From: Centropus unirufus
Taxonomy: Eukaryota > Chordata > Aves > Cuculiformes > Centropidae
Direction: 5' to 3'
DNA: 64,000 nucleotides
NCBI GenBank assembly: GCA_013397695.1
Contig: VYZI01000113.1
Coordinates: 836,791-900,790 of the forward strand
The notes beneath the pieces are model-generated. The model had not been told where the DNA came from. It saw nothing but the letters and a program-made list of their open reading frames with translations, and made no database searches. How positions within the stretch are numbered: position 1 is the first letter of the stretch; each line of letters starts with the position of its first letter. Of this stretch, positions 48,238 to 59,095 are shown piece after piece. Position numbers and translations under genes: made by a program.

Positions 48238-50595
48238 TTCAGCATCTACATAATTCATTATCCCAGAGAGCTGATGGTCTGAACACAGTTTAAATTTTCA
48301 TCCAATTCTAGTGTACAGAATTAGAAATCACGATGACTAATGCTCATGTTTTTAAATCAGGTGCCATTATCTTTTGACACCTCATTGGTTCTACTGACAA
48401 TTTGTAAAGCTATATAAAGTACAGAAGTATTTTGAAGATGAGCTTCTGGTCACCTCAGCAGCTGATAGAGCACATGAGACACTTCCACTCGGTTTTGCAT
48501 ATTGGAATAGTACTAGCAGCAGCAGTAGTGGTGATCACAACTGCAGAAACAAGCAACGCAAGTGACAGAGGTTTCTAAGCCTCTTCTAAGCTACCTATTT
48601 CATTGCATGTCACTGTCTGATATTCCCTGCCTTAAATAATTTAAAAATGAAATTTCCAAAAATTTAATTTACTTCATGCTACTGGAATATTTTTACAGGT
48701 CCATTTCCTAAAATGTCAGGTTTCTGCACTTGCAAATTGTTTAAGTACAAGCATAAACTATGAGGCAACGTTCTTCAAGGGAATGCAAATATTTTGCAGG
48801 TGGAAGAATCAACTCGAGGTACTGAGGCACAAGATTTCCTTTGCTGACTGTGCTTGCTTATAGTTACAAAGGCCATCATGCTAATCCACACACATATAGC
48901 CAATTCCCTGACATTTTTAACCTATGGTACATAGCACACCACATCCTCTTATCATCTGCTTTTTAGAGCTTCTACTATTCCTGCGTCTTCGTAAGCTCAC
49001 AGAACCAGAAGAAAATCAAGAGCACCTTAAGGGCTTCTGGATTATTTTTTTCTTTTGGTGCTCGGCATTTTGGTTGCTTGGGGTTTTTTTGTAATTGTCA
49101 GGAATCAACAGCTCTCAATTTCAGCTGGATTTTCAGCACGCCTGAAGATTAGGCAGCCCTGCCTGCAACTTGGTAATGATACATAGTATTAGTCTGTTGG
49201 TCTCAAAATACCATTTTGGAAGAAGCTTTCCTTTTCCGAAGGCAAGGTCACATTTGTATTCCACCTATAAATAGCACATTTTGGTATGCACCATCACAAA
49301 TACCACTTAGCGAGCCCTCCAACATCCCCCCTCCATTTGGCCACTTTGGAATGGAAGCCATAATTGTAGTATTGATTATGCTAATTTCCAGATTTTCATC
49401 AGGAGGCCCAAACTTTCCCTGCTTCACAAACTTGCTAAACAAATGCCCTTCTGTGAGATTTTTCTGTGCCAACTATCTGTGCTGACCACCCCCCGCCCTC
49501 CTCCCCCAACTACTTCTTAATAAGGCAGAGAACAGTTCTGAGCATACACAACTTGGATACAGATTGTGACTTTGGTCTTCTTTTGCTTTTTTTGCTTTTA
49601 GATAGGTTGTGCAATCCCCAGGTCTTGAAACAGTAACAGAAAGGTGGCAGGACATCTCCTATGTGCCAAGTATGTTTTCATCGCCATCTCTACAGGACGC
49701 TAATGCATTAACTGTCATCCCTCTTAAATGACCCAAATTTGGCTATTTTTAAGCTTCTGAGAAAATCTGCAGTTAAACATTGTCCAGGGGAACAGGAATT
49801 TAGCCAGACTCTACCAGAGATCTCTGGGAGGGTGCCAGGCAAGTCACTTGATTCAGCCTTTCAGATGATCTTTTAGGTTGTGGATGCCCAAACTGGGCCA
49901 ATACAGAAAAAATTCAAATATCAAAATCCATACTTTTAACTTCCTTACCTGTAGTTATGCTGAGAAATAAGCATCTTAAGTTCTCAAAATTATGTCCCTA
50001 CTTTTTGCCAAAGACTTGCTTCAGCAGAGCGAACTGAAAAATTAATACCCACCCCCCACCTGAATGAATCACATTAACATTATACTTACAAGCACCTTAA
50101 AAAAAGCCACAGAACAAACCCAAAATTAATCCTTTCATCTTCAGAGTAGGACTTGAACAGTACATACCATAAATACAACCTGTTTTTTTGAGCAATGAAG
50201 CTAGCACAAAATATCAAACAGCTGCTCATTAAACCAGAGATATCCATCTTGAGATGAATCTTGTAGAAGATACATGGTCATGTAATTAAAGACTGTATTA
50301 TAATGCATCTATGAAGGGGAGCAATACTATTCCTAATCACACGAAAAATCCACAACTCCTTTATTGGTCTTCAGAGAGGACTTTTTTTATTCAAAATATA
50401 CAAATTAAAAGAATAATCAGAGGAGTGAAAAGAGAAATCTCATTTCAACCAGCAATAGAAAGAACAGCAGAAAAAAAAATCTGCATCAAGTCCCAGTGTA
50501 ATGTAATTAACATGAACAAAATCACAACCATCAGGAGCTGCAGTAGCTAACAGGTTACTACCTGGTAGGAGCTTTTTCATACATCTAACTTTTTC

Positions 50596-50656
50596 CATAT
50601 ATATATACACACATATATATATATATATATATACACACACACGCATACACATATAC
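50596..50656. repeat. AT/AC microsatellite
   Basis: This is a mixed (AT)n and (AC)n run with the pattern ATATATACACACAT followed by about 20 bp of AT and then ACACACACACGC. It lies in the 20-kb intron and is likely length-variable. Confidence 0.9.
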
Positions 50657-53600
50657 ATAAATACCCAGGTACGATGCCAGCTCAAATTGTTTACCAAGTG
50701 GAGCCACCTGATCACATCATCTCACCTCTCTTTCTCATGCATTATTAGTGGGGTTCAACATTCATTCAAAGGACTAATAACTATCCCATGTTATACTTAT
50801 TGTTTCAGTTATAAAACAATACTGATGATCTCATCCCAAAAATGCTTATTCTGTATAGTTCTAGATTTCTTAGGAATATGCCAACATCCTAACTACACAC
50901 CCAAGTAGAAAAAACCCAAAACATATTTGAACCATTACCACTTAAGACTCTTCCTCAAAATGTCACTCATTTCCTTCTCACTCCTGGGAGCGAGGAGGCC
51001 CCTCATATAGGGCCACAAATCTTCATGAACTAAAATACAGTAAGAACAAACCAAAGACTCGACTTATCACTTTCAATACTTTTCAGCAATGCAAGACAGG
51101 TCAAACATATCAAAAGACTGCAGCAGCTACAAGATGACTTAAGGTGAGTCAATGGGCTGGCAGTGAAAAACATCCTTTATTAGTGGCCTTTCTTCAAAAA
51201 AATACTCAAAATAAAAACGTAACTTATTTTTTTTCTAAAGGTTGTGCATAAGTCATTCAAATGTACCCTGCAATTTATGAGTTGTTATTCATCACACAGT
51301 CATGAAATAATTATGCATCTCAAGTCACATTTTAAAAGCCATTATACATGTCTTTTTTTTTTCCTAAATAACCTTGAGTAAAGTTCCTAAAAACAACACA
51401 TGCAAGTGAAAAGGAGAAATGAGATAGAAAGAAGAGTTTAGAAGGCCAGAGTCTACTGTGTGAAACTTCATATGCCAGACCTTCTTATGATTTTTCCTAT
51501 ACAATGCAACGTGTGAAACTTTAAGGGATACTTGTTTCAGCATCCACAAAATAACCATTTCTTTGAAACATCACTCATCCTCCTAACATTTAAGATTTAG
51601 AAATTAATTATAAAAGCACTATAAAGGTAGTTGAGACGACTCCTAAAACTAGTAAGGATATGGTCAAATAGAATGAACGTATGGAACTACATGAAATCTG
51701 GTTAAGTACTTAAATCCAAGAACTAAGCAGAACATCTTTTTCAACAATCCAGCTCTCTTTCCCTGCCATCTTTCATTCAGAGATACTTCTATTCCCTGTT
51801 TAGCAGATAACCCTTGTGTATCAAGCAGCATTATCTTCAGTTGTGTATAAAGGATCAACACCTTCAGAAAGGCACCTGTAGCACTGCTTCAAACTTCTCC
51901 AATTTCTGAAATACCAGCATGTAGGACCAGACTAGATGCTGTTGATTTTATTTCTTCCATTAAAGTAGTCTAGGAAACACAATACAATTTTTCACTCTTC
52001 CTCCCTCCATTCTCACCACAATGAACATGATGGTCAGTTCGTACCTCATTTTCACTAAGCAGTAGACTTAACCCATATTCCCCAACTAAACTGAGACTAG
52101 CATTAACTAAAATTCACAGAATTTTGGGAAACTACGCACAGGAGACTTTTTTGCATTCAATTCTAGACTGTCCCAGCAAATCAAACAATGAGATTCAAGG
52201 TAGGAAGGTCATAGAAGTATCTAAGGTACTCACCTTGAAATAAGATCAAGTCAGATATCAGTAAGAGATTTAGGACTGTGGGAACAGAGTACAATGAAAA
52301 TGACCCATCCTTAAAAATGATTAATTGAAGAACTTTTACTTTTAGGCAAAGCAAGACAAAATCTTGAAAATCTAGGCATGCCTTCCCTATCTACCAAGAA
52401 TTCATATATTTCATTCCCATTTTCCAAGCAAAATAACCTCTATCTGGAAAACAGGCATGGAAAAGCTTCATTGACAAAGTGGTGGTGTTTGCTGAGTTAC
52501 ATTGTATCCTAGCAGTTTAATTTTAAAGTTCAACATAAACTCAAATTATTGCTTTTTCTCATGCAAAACCTGCAATCGTGTAGCAGCCACATGTCAAAAT
52601 ATGATTTCTTTCTCTTAGATACATGTGGATATTTCTTAAAGAAAGCTAATTTTCTCGTAAAGCAATACTTTGACCTTTTCCCTTTTATTATTCCTACATC
52701 TTGGTCCAGAGAGTGAAATGTAACCCTGTAATTGAATTCATTCAACATAATACAACTAAAATATGACAGAGCTCATGTAGAGTCTCTAAAACGCATGGGC
52801 ATTTTTTTCTTTATCTTAAAGCAATTATTTTATAGTAGTTAGACTTGCTGCATTACCAGAATCAATCTACAACTTTTCATCAACATTCTTCAGAGGGCAG
52901 AAAGAGCAGGAAAAAACAAGTCATACACAGCTTTCTCATTTTATTTCTTTTTGCAAATTCAAGGCACCTGATTCTACTTCAGCTCCTTCAGTATTTGAGT
53001 TTCAGGATGAAAGGAGAATTTTTCTAAGATTAAGTTCTAAACATTTCATGAACACTGAACGATTTGGTAACGTGAGCTCCTTTAGACTTAGAATGTAATT
53101 AAGAAGTCGGGGGTAGGGGGCGGGAGGAACAAGACAGTCTACAACAAGAAACTGATCTGCTACATGCATTAGATATATCTAGCAGTCACATTCTGACATG
53201 TTTCTGGATTAGCTTCTCTATTTCTACACACAAAACTAAATTCTTGAAGAAAACGTTCCTCCTTTACAAAGTTCCTGCTATTGCATCTTCACAATATTTA
53301 TGATACTTCACAGTATATGCTGAGCATAATGTCCCATGAAAATTCTAACCCACACTGTGCAGAGAACATATAAGCATCTTTTCAATAAATTCTAAGCTTG
53401 GAAGTTGTATTCAAGCATATACGCCCAGCATGAAGGTTTACTCCTGTTAGCTGAGTGATAAGAATCCGTACTTCTAGAATCTTTTTTGTCATGTAAAACC
53501 TGCAGATCTCATTTCTGACACCTGAGGCCTGGTTAAATGTTTGCTCTTATGCTTATGAATGCATTTTTCCCAAACAATAAACACAGGCAGCCTATGGGAT

Positions 53601-54145
53601 TAAAGCGTGACAAAGGTGTAGCTGACTCATGGGATCAATTAGAAAGCATCAGTACTTATGCCTTTTGTTCATTCCATTTACTAACAGTTTCTGCATTTTC
53701 AGCACAAGCGTACCACAGATGTTAAACACCAGGCTACAAGGCAGCAGCACACTAGTACTACACACTAGACAGAATAAAGCTATTCCCACCACCTACAATT
53801 ATAACACTTGTTATAAAGCTTGACAATTTCTTTCAAGTTTTACCAAATGCATAACAATTTTAACTGAATGTTCATAGCTTCCTGCCCAATGAAAGCACGC
53901 CAGCATTTTTTCAGTGTATTTTTAACACCCAGAAAGAACCCACAGAGTTGCCTTTTCTAAGCTAAAGACAATTTTAAATACAGCCACCGACTCCAATGCC
54001 ACCTCAGGTGCAGCTTTCCCTCAAAGCCTACTATCAAATGCACAAGCAGAAAAGCTCAAGAGCAGGATGACAAGCAGTTTCAATCTCCATGCAGTTTGCC
54101 CGTGACAGCTTATTGATAGAACACACAGAAATTTGCAATACTCAC

Positions 54146-54205
54146 TGAATGTTTCTCCTGCTGACCCGTAAGTCCATGGTTAGCTGGGATTGCAAGTGGT
54201 TTCAT
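54146..54205 (-). CDS. RAPGEF2: RAPGEF2 first coding exon, short isoform (MKPLAIPANHG...)
   Basis: This is the 60-nt coding part of the first exon of the short isoform. It reads MKPLAIPANHGLTGQQEKHS and ends TTCA|GTGAGT in phase 0, matching the phase of the next exon 20 kb away. The human leader is the same except for VM in place of LT. The start is fixed by homology, by an A at -3 (TCATT ATG A), and by an in-frame TAA ten codons upstream (in GTGTAAATTC). The exon probably extends upstream as 5'UTR, because the only nearby AG (AATTCAG) has a poor pyrimidine tract. Confidence 0.92.
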
Positions 54206-54243
54206 AATGAAGAAACATAAGCTGAACTGAATTTACACATCAT
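54202..54243 (-). promoter_or_regulatory. Upstream ORF ending on the RAPGEF2 short-isoform start codon
   Basis: A 13-codon uORF starts with a double ATGATG and ends with a TGA that shares bases with the main start (ATGA at 54205-54202). A second uATG at 54217 opens an out-of-frame ORF that overlaps the main start and stops at 54179. Both are directly visible if the transcript contains this stretch. Such an arrangement commonly lowers initiation at the main ATG or makes it depend on reinitiation. Function here is inference. Confidence 0.45.
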
Positions 54244-55020
54244 GTACCAATTTCTTATGGATGGCAAGTCGCCCTCCACAGCATTAAATCAAAAAGAGAA
54301 GGAGGAGGGGAACCGAGCTGGAGCTGAAAGTGTCACTACTGGTAAGCTCAAAACCCCCCTCAGACTTGCAGTGCAGAGCAGCGATCCAAACAACAGCATT
54401 AGTCTCCATTTTTGTAACACTGAAAGTCTAAGCATGTCAGGACGTACAGAGCCTGATGAAACCCTAGACATCCAGCATCCATCCACGGGTACACAATCAT
54501 TCCCTGAGCCTGAGGAATGGGAAGAAAAGAAAAATGAGGAAAAAGGCTAAAATGGCTGACTGCACAGAGACTCCCTCAAAAAGGCTTAATACAGTATTAT
54601 ATTAGGGTGTAGGACCCAGCCTCCAGCATTCAGCCAAGCATTGTTAATACTCCTGTTTCATTTGCAGTCACACACACTCACACACACAGCCTCCCCCCCC
54701 TCCACCCCTAGCCTCCACTCCCCCAAAATCAGGGCAGAGCACTCGGAACAGGGACCTCCTCCCCTGGCTGCTCGTGATGCTGACAGAGTAGTGACCAGCA
54801 AGCGCTGTTCCACTCAGCTAACCAAGTTTGCACAATTAATCTTAGCAGCATGACATGGATGGACATTTAATTTTATGATGCCAGTTCCTCGCAATCAAGA
54901 TAAGCACATCCACCACCCAAAGAGTCAGCAACAAAAATACAACACCGTTACACACACGAAAAATCAGAGAATCGTGAGTCTGAATGCAATATGCCAATAT
55001 AATTACGTTATTGTGCTTAC

Positions 55021-55270
55021 TTTGGAAGACCATGGCTGCAGGCAGTTGGCATAGCAACGCACAAGGAAAGCCATTTCCTGAGTAGAAAGAATGCTTCCTT
55101 TTCTAAATAAAAAATTCCTCTTAGGATATAAACGGCATTGCTGCTTCCTGCAGAAAGCAAAAACACTGTAGTCTGTCTCTTAACCTGCACACAGGCACAC
55201 ACTCAGTGCAGTTCGAGTGATGTAAGTGGATTGCTGTCTCTCTCTCCTCTCCCTCCCTCTCCCTTTATCC
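55021..55270 (-). promoter_or_regulatory. Candidate promoter / 5'UTR region of short isoform
   Basis: Upstream of the first coding exon there is a purine-rich tract on the minus strand (about 55233-55268, GA/GGGA-rich). Then comes TTACATCA (55217-55224), which is the reverse of a TGATGTAA C/EBP-ATF-like site. About 200 bp downstream is a good donor-like sequence CCAAA|GTAAGC at 55021/55020. This could be a TATA-less promoter with a non-coding exon, or simply intron of the long transcript. There is no CpG island. Without transcript data this is only a candidate. Confidence 0.25.
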
Positions 55271-58200
55271 ACCGAAATACTTAAGTCAAATGGAAGACAC
55301 ATTCCTCGAGGCTCGCCCCCTCAGATATTCAATCATTTCTCTCATTAAGGCAGAGATGGACAAAGTGGATAGAACAGGAAGCTCTTGCCTGTATCTGGTA
55401 TCAGCCTCTGAAGATCAGGGCAGCCCCAGAGCAGGGGGATCCGTTCGCTGCCAGCTCCCAAGAATATCACTGAAGTCAGGCTGGAAATGAGGAACCACGT
55501 TTACCTCGCTAAATCCTAAACTGAACACGACTTTTCACGAGGATGAGGATACAGCTGAGGCTTTGACATCACCTCCCTTTTTCCCCCACCCAAAAGAGTG
55601 GTGCTGCAGAGCTGTAAACATTGTTAGCGAGAATTTATGAACAGTGCACTTGGCAAGCTCTCTTTCAGCAGCTTTGTCACTATACCAGCCACAGATGTCC
55701 AGAGGCTATGGCAAGTAAATGTCCAGAACCCTTTAACACATCATTGAAAGCCTCTTGGAACACAGCTTCTACTTATCCTTGCACACCGCATACAGAAATC
55801 CCACTGAAACCTAAAGGGGGTGCAAGATCTGGAAGAGACTGATATCCATATGGCTTTTAGATTTCTCCTCTCCGACAGCAGTTATACCAAACTCGGAAAT
55901 TTCTTCGCTCACTCCAAGTTACACTATGCCACTTCTCATGGTACACTGGCAACATCATGCTACTGAAGAGCTAAAATGCTATGGGGAAGGTGCTCAAGAA
56001 AAACTACCTGACACTCCACTCTACCTGCTCGCTCCACTCAACACAGGGGGAGACCAAGCCAGGGCAAACAGGAACGCGCCACTCTTCCATTCAACTTCAA
56101 CTTTAGCACAGTTCTCTAACACATTTACAACATGATTTAAAATTAGAGACCATCTGTGCCAGAAGTAACATCAAAGTCTTTTTTTTTTTATTAGAACAAT
56201 AGAAAAAAAAAAAAGACTTCACAGTTGTTACACAGGCAAAAACACATAGGAAAAAAAGAATACTACAGATTATGTATCATGCCACCCAAATAACATTTCC
56301 ACTGGCAATGAGTTGCTGCATGCTGATTTCTTTCAGTACTGATGATGACCAGTAGTATGTAGGTCTATAAAAATCAGAATTAGTTCTGGCGAAGCAAGAA
56401 AAGATCCTGAAATATCTGGTCTAATTTTTTCCACAGTTATTCTAAAGGCACCATTTTACATACAGCACATTTTAAACTAAATATATTTACATTTTGAATA
56501 TCTAGAAGTATTTGTGCCCTGGGTCGTCTAATATATGCTAAAAGAAAAGCTATTCTTTAAATGACTGAATTTTTTAAAAAATTAGTTTAGAATTTTTAGA
56601 AGGTTTTGTATTGTGCCAATGTAACTAACAGAGGATTCAAATGCGTTAAATTATGTTTAAGTCTTGTTAAACTGTCTAATGCTGAGCACAATCAATTTTC
56701 TAATGGAAATACTGACCAGAAGTGGAAGTTATTCATTCTAGTAAGCTTGGACATTTACAAAATTTAAAAGTATTACTTGTTGACAAAGCACTTAAAGCCC
56801 TCTTGAGTCTGATTTGGTGGCCGTGCGGTTAACACCATGAGCAGAACTAGAATGGGGGGTTTTATGCTCATGTCAGGAAATATGAAGTTCTGCCAAGACA
56901 GAAACATCTCCCCTACCACAGCAAGGGAGCACACTGCTTTCTGAACGCCATTACATACGTAACTATCAACGCATTTTACTCTGCATCAGTTTGCATTTCC
57001 AACTAAAAATCTAGTCTAGGTTCCTAAGGCATATGCCTGGAAGAGTAACATTAAAACACAAAACCACCAGAACAGTGAGGAAAGGCAGAACTTCCAGACG
57101 ATGGCACCATCAAACACTTTCTTACTACTTACTCTGGGCACTCCGAAACAGCTTTACTGACTGTTAGAAAATTAGGTCAGTATTTCATATACGAAGGTCA
57201 AATTTAAAGAAACTTAACAGTCTAAATGACGTTCAGGTGCATCAGATTGATAAAAACTTGTTTCCAAACAGGAAAAAAAAGGCTTGTTTACATTAAAAAT
57301 GTGAAAAGGTATACTTATGTAATTAGGTGAAAAAACCACCACTCACAAGCAATTTGTAAGCAAAAATAATTTCATGAGCTAAATGGTTGATTCCATTTTC
57401 CTATTTGTTCCTCCCCAATCGCCCCCACCTTCCACCAGTTTCCAGGTACAGTGGAATAAATACAGAAAGTTATTCAGAAAATAATTACATATAAATTATA
57501 TTTTATTAAAAAAAATAACTAAAGCAGAGGTTCAGTGAACATTCACATGTTTCAGTGAAGAATTAATGGAATTTAAATCAGTGTAAGACTTCAGAACAAT
57601 GTACCCTGGAAAGTTTCTATCATAAACAAATATGAATAGCTTATATTAAACCTAACTGCCCCTTTTTTCACATGCATTTCAAAACCCATGTAAGAACTCC
57701 TTGCTTAAAGTTTGGAAATAGCAAAACATATTTGCTAATGTTCTTAGGCAACTAAAGTGAGACGTTAATAAACCCGATATACAATAATTGGACATGACAG
57801 ACTATCCTCAGCTGCCTTCAAAATATAGTATTTATAAGAAAGTTGGCATCTCTTTCCGAGTTGCAGAAAACAAGAAATCCTTTCAAAAGTATTTACAAAT
57901 GTTTGGACATAATTAGACTACTCACAGGACTCAAACGTACACAGTATTGCTGAATTTAAGGTGGAAACCAATACAGACCTCAGTAGTATCGGACTGTAAT
58001 GCCACTCTTTTCTCTTACTTGGGCACGCAGATATTACTCTCCTCTGTAGCCTCAACAATGCTTGCAATATTAAACCTTTTTTGATTAATGAAAAATGCTG
58101 CAACAAAAGCTTCCCTCAAATCTTCAATTTCAAGCAGTCAACTCACAACTATTTACAGGAGTACTTAACATTTTATACAGATTATATACACAACTCCCAT

Positions 58201-58309
58201 TCTTTTCTGGAAGCACCTCAAAACCAGAAGTATCAGCACATTTTCCCCTTCCCGTTAAACGCAATATGAAGCATCATTTCCTTTATGTACAAAATCTTAG
58301 GCTAAGGCC

Positions 58310-59095
58310 AACAGAGCTGATTCCTCTGCAGCCCATTGTCAAGACCATGATGAGGCAACCTGTCCTCCCACAGGACACGGAGGTCCACAGTGGAGCAGAC
58401 ATCCACCTGCAGCCCACGGAGGACTCCATGTCAGAGCAGGTGGGTGCCTGGAGCAGGCAGTGACTCTGTGGGAAGCCCGTGCCAGACCTGCTGACTCCTG
58501 GAAAGAGAGGAGCCCATGCTGGAGCAGGTTTGCCAGCAGGACTGGTGACCCCAGGGGGACCCACACTGGAGCCATCTGTTCCTGAAGGACTGCACCCCAT
58601 GGAAGGGACACGTGCTAGAGCAGTCTGCAAAGAACTGTAGCCCGTAGGAAGAATTCATGTTGTGAATGTCCCATGGGAGGGGCTCCATGCTGAAACAGGA
58701 AAATTGAGGGGTCCTCTCCCAGACAAAGAAGGAGCAGTAGAAACAACATATGATGAACAGATCACAAACCCCATTCCTGCACCCCTGTGCTGCTCAGGGG
58801 GAAGAGGCGGAGAATTCGGGAGTGAAGTTGAGCCTGGGAAGAAAGGAGGGGTAGAGGGAAGGCATTCTTAAGATTTGATTTTATTTCTCATCCTACTCTG
58901 ATTTGATAAACAATATATTAATTTTCCCGAGATTAGTCTGTTTTGCCTGTGATGGTAATTGATGAGTGCTCAATCCCCGCCCTTCTCTCGACCCATGAGT
59001 CTTTCATTGTATTTTCTCTCCCCTCTCCAGCTGAGGGGGTGTGATAGGGCAGCTTTGGTGGGAACCTGGCATCCAGCCAAAGTCAACCCACCACA
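58310..59095 (+). mobile_element. Avian LTR-type interspersed repeat fragment
   Basis: This GC-rich island differs sharply from the AT-rich flanks. It contains degenerate units around (C/G)GAGCAG and CCCATGGA roughly every 40 bp (58390-58700). A TTAAGATTTGATTTTATTTC block and a polyadenylation-like AATATATTAATTTT stretch follow, and it ends at GTCAACCCACCACA (59082-59095). I recognise it as a common bird repeat of endogenous-retrovirus LTR type, here lacking its 5' end. It has no coding capacity; open frames in it on both strands are chance. Class assignment to ERVL or ERVK is not possible by eye. Confidence 0.65.

Larger units (their letters stand above)
33996..54145 (-). other. RAPGEF2: RAPGEF2 intron, 20.15 kb, after the first coding exon
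   Basis: This is the largest intron. It holds the inverted repeat at 42.7/43.5 kb, the duplication artefact at 48.1 kb and the microsatellite at 50.6 kb. I looked for the upstream exons of the longer RAPGEF2 isoform and did not recognise any here. Open frames of 60-90 codons scattered through it have no family match. Confidence 0.8.
1..54205 (-). other. RAPGEF2: RAPGEF2 gene, partial (3' end beyond left edge)
   Basis: This is the span of the RAPGEF2 locus visible here, read right to left. Nineteen exons splice in frame to about 1068 codons, with coding lengths from ATG onward of 60, 132, 178, 137, 159, 153, 165, 108, 204, 109, 247, 158, 241, 384, 212, 124, 24, 224 and 186 nt. Every junction is GT-AG and every phase matches. 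Domain order is cNMP-like, REM, PDZ, RA, RasGEF, then a Ser/Pro/Gln tail, which is diagnostic of the PDZ-GEF family. RAPGEF2 is preferred over its paralogue RAPGEF6 because the leader MKPLAIPANHG, the segment DMDLSGLPETAVDSEDDDD and the tail PSRKKVPVKDLPPFG are RAPGEF2-type. The family activates Rap1/Rap2 at membranes and cell junctions. Intron sizes range from 87 bp to 20 kb. Confidence 0.96.

Noticed and set aside
54242..54550. 102-codon plus-strand open frame opposite the probable 5'UTR
   Set aside because: It is antisense to the gene, has no recognised domain, is rich in low-complexity Glu/Lys/Ser, and an overlapping minus-strand frame is also open. It looks like chance in a GC-richer patch.
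55017..55202. 61-codon minus-strand frame as a possible coding exon of the long isoform
   Set aside because: The translation does not resemble the N-terminal region of RAPGEF2 or RAPGEF6; at most it is non-coding 5'UTR.
58283..58871. Several overlapping open frames of 69-122 codons on both strands
   Set aside because: They lie inside the GC-rich LTR-type repeat, where multiple frames are open at once because of the repeated units; none resembles a protein family.
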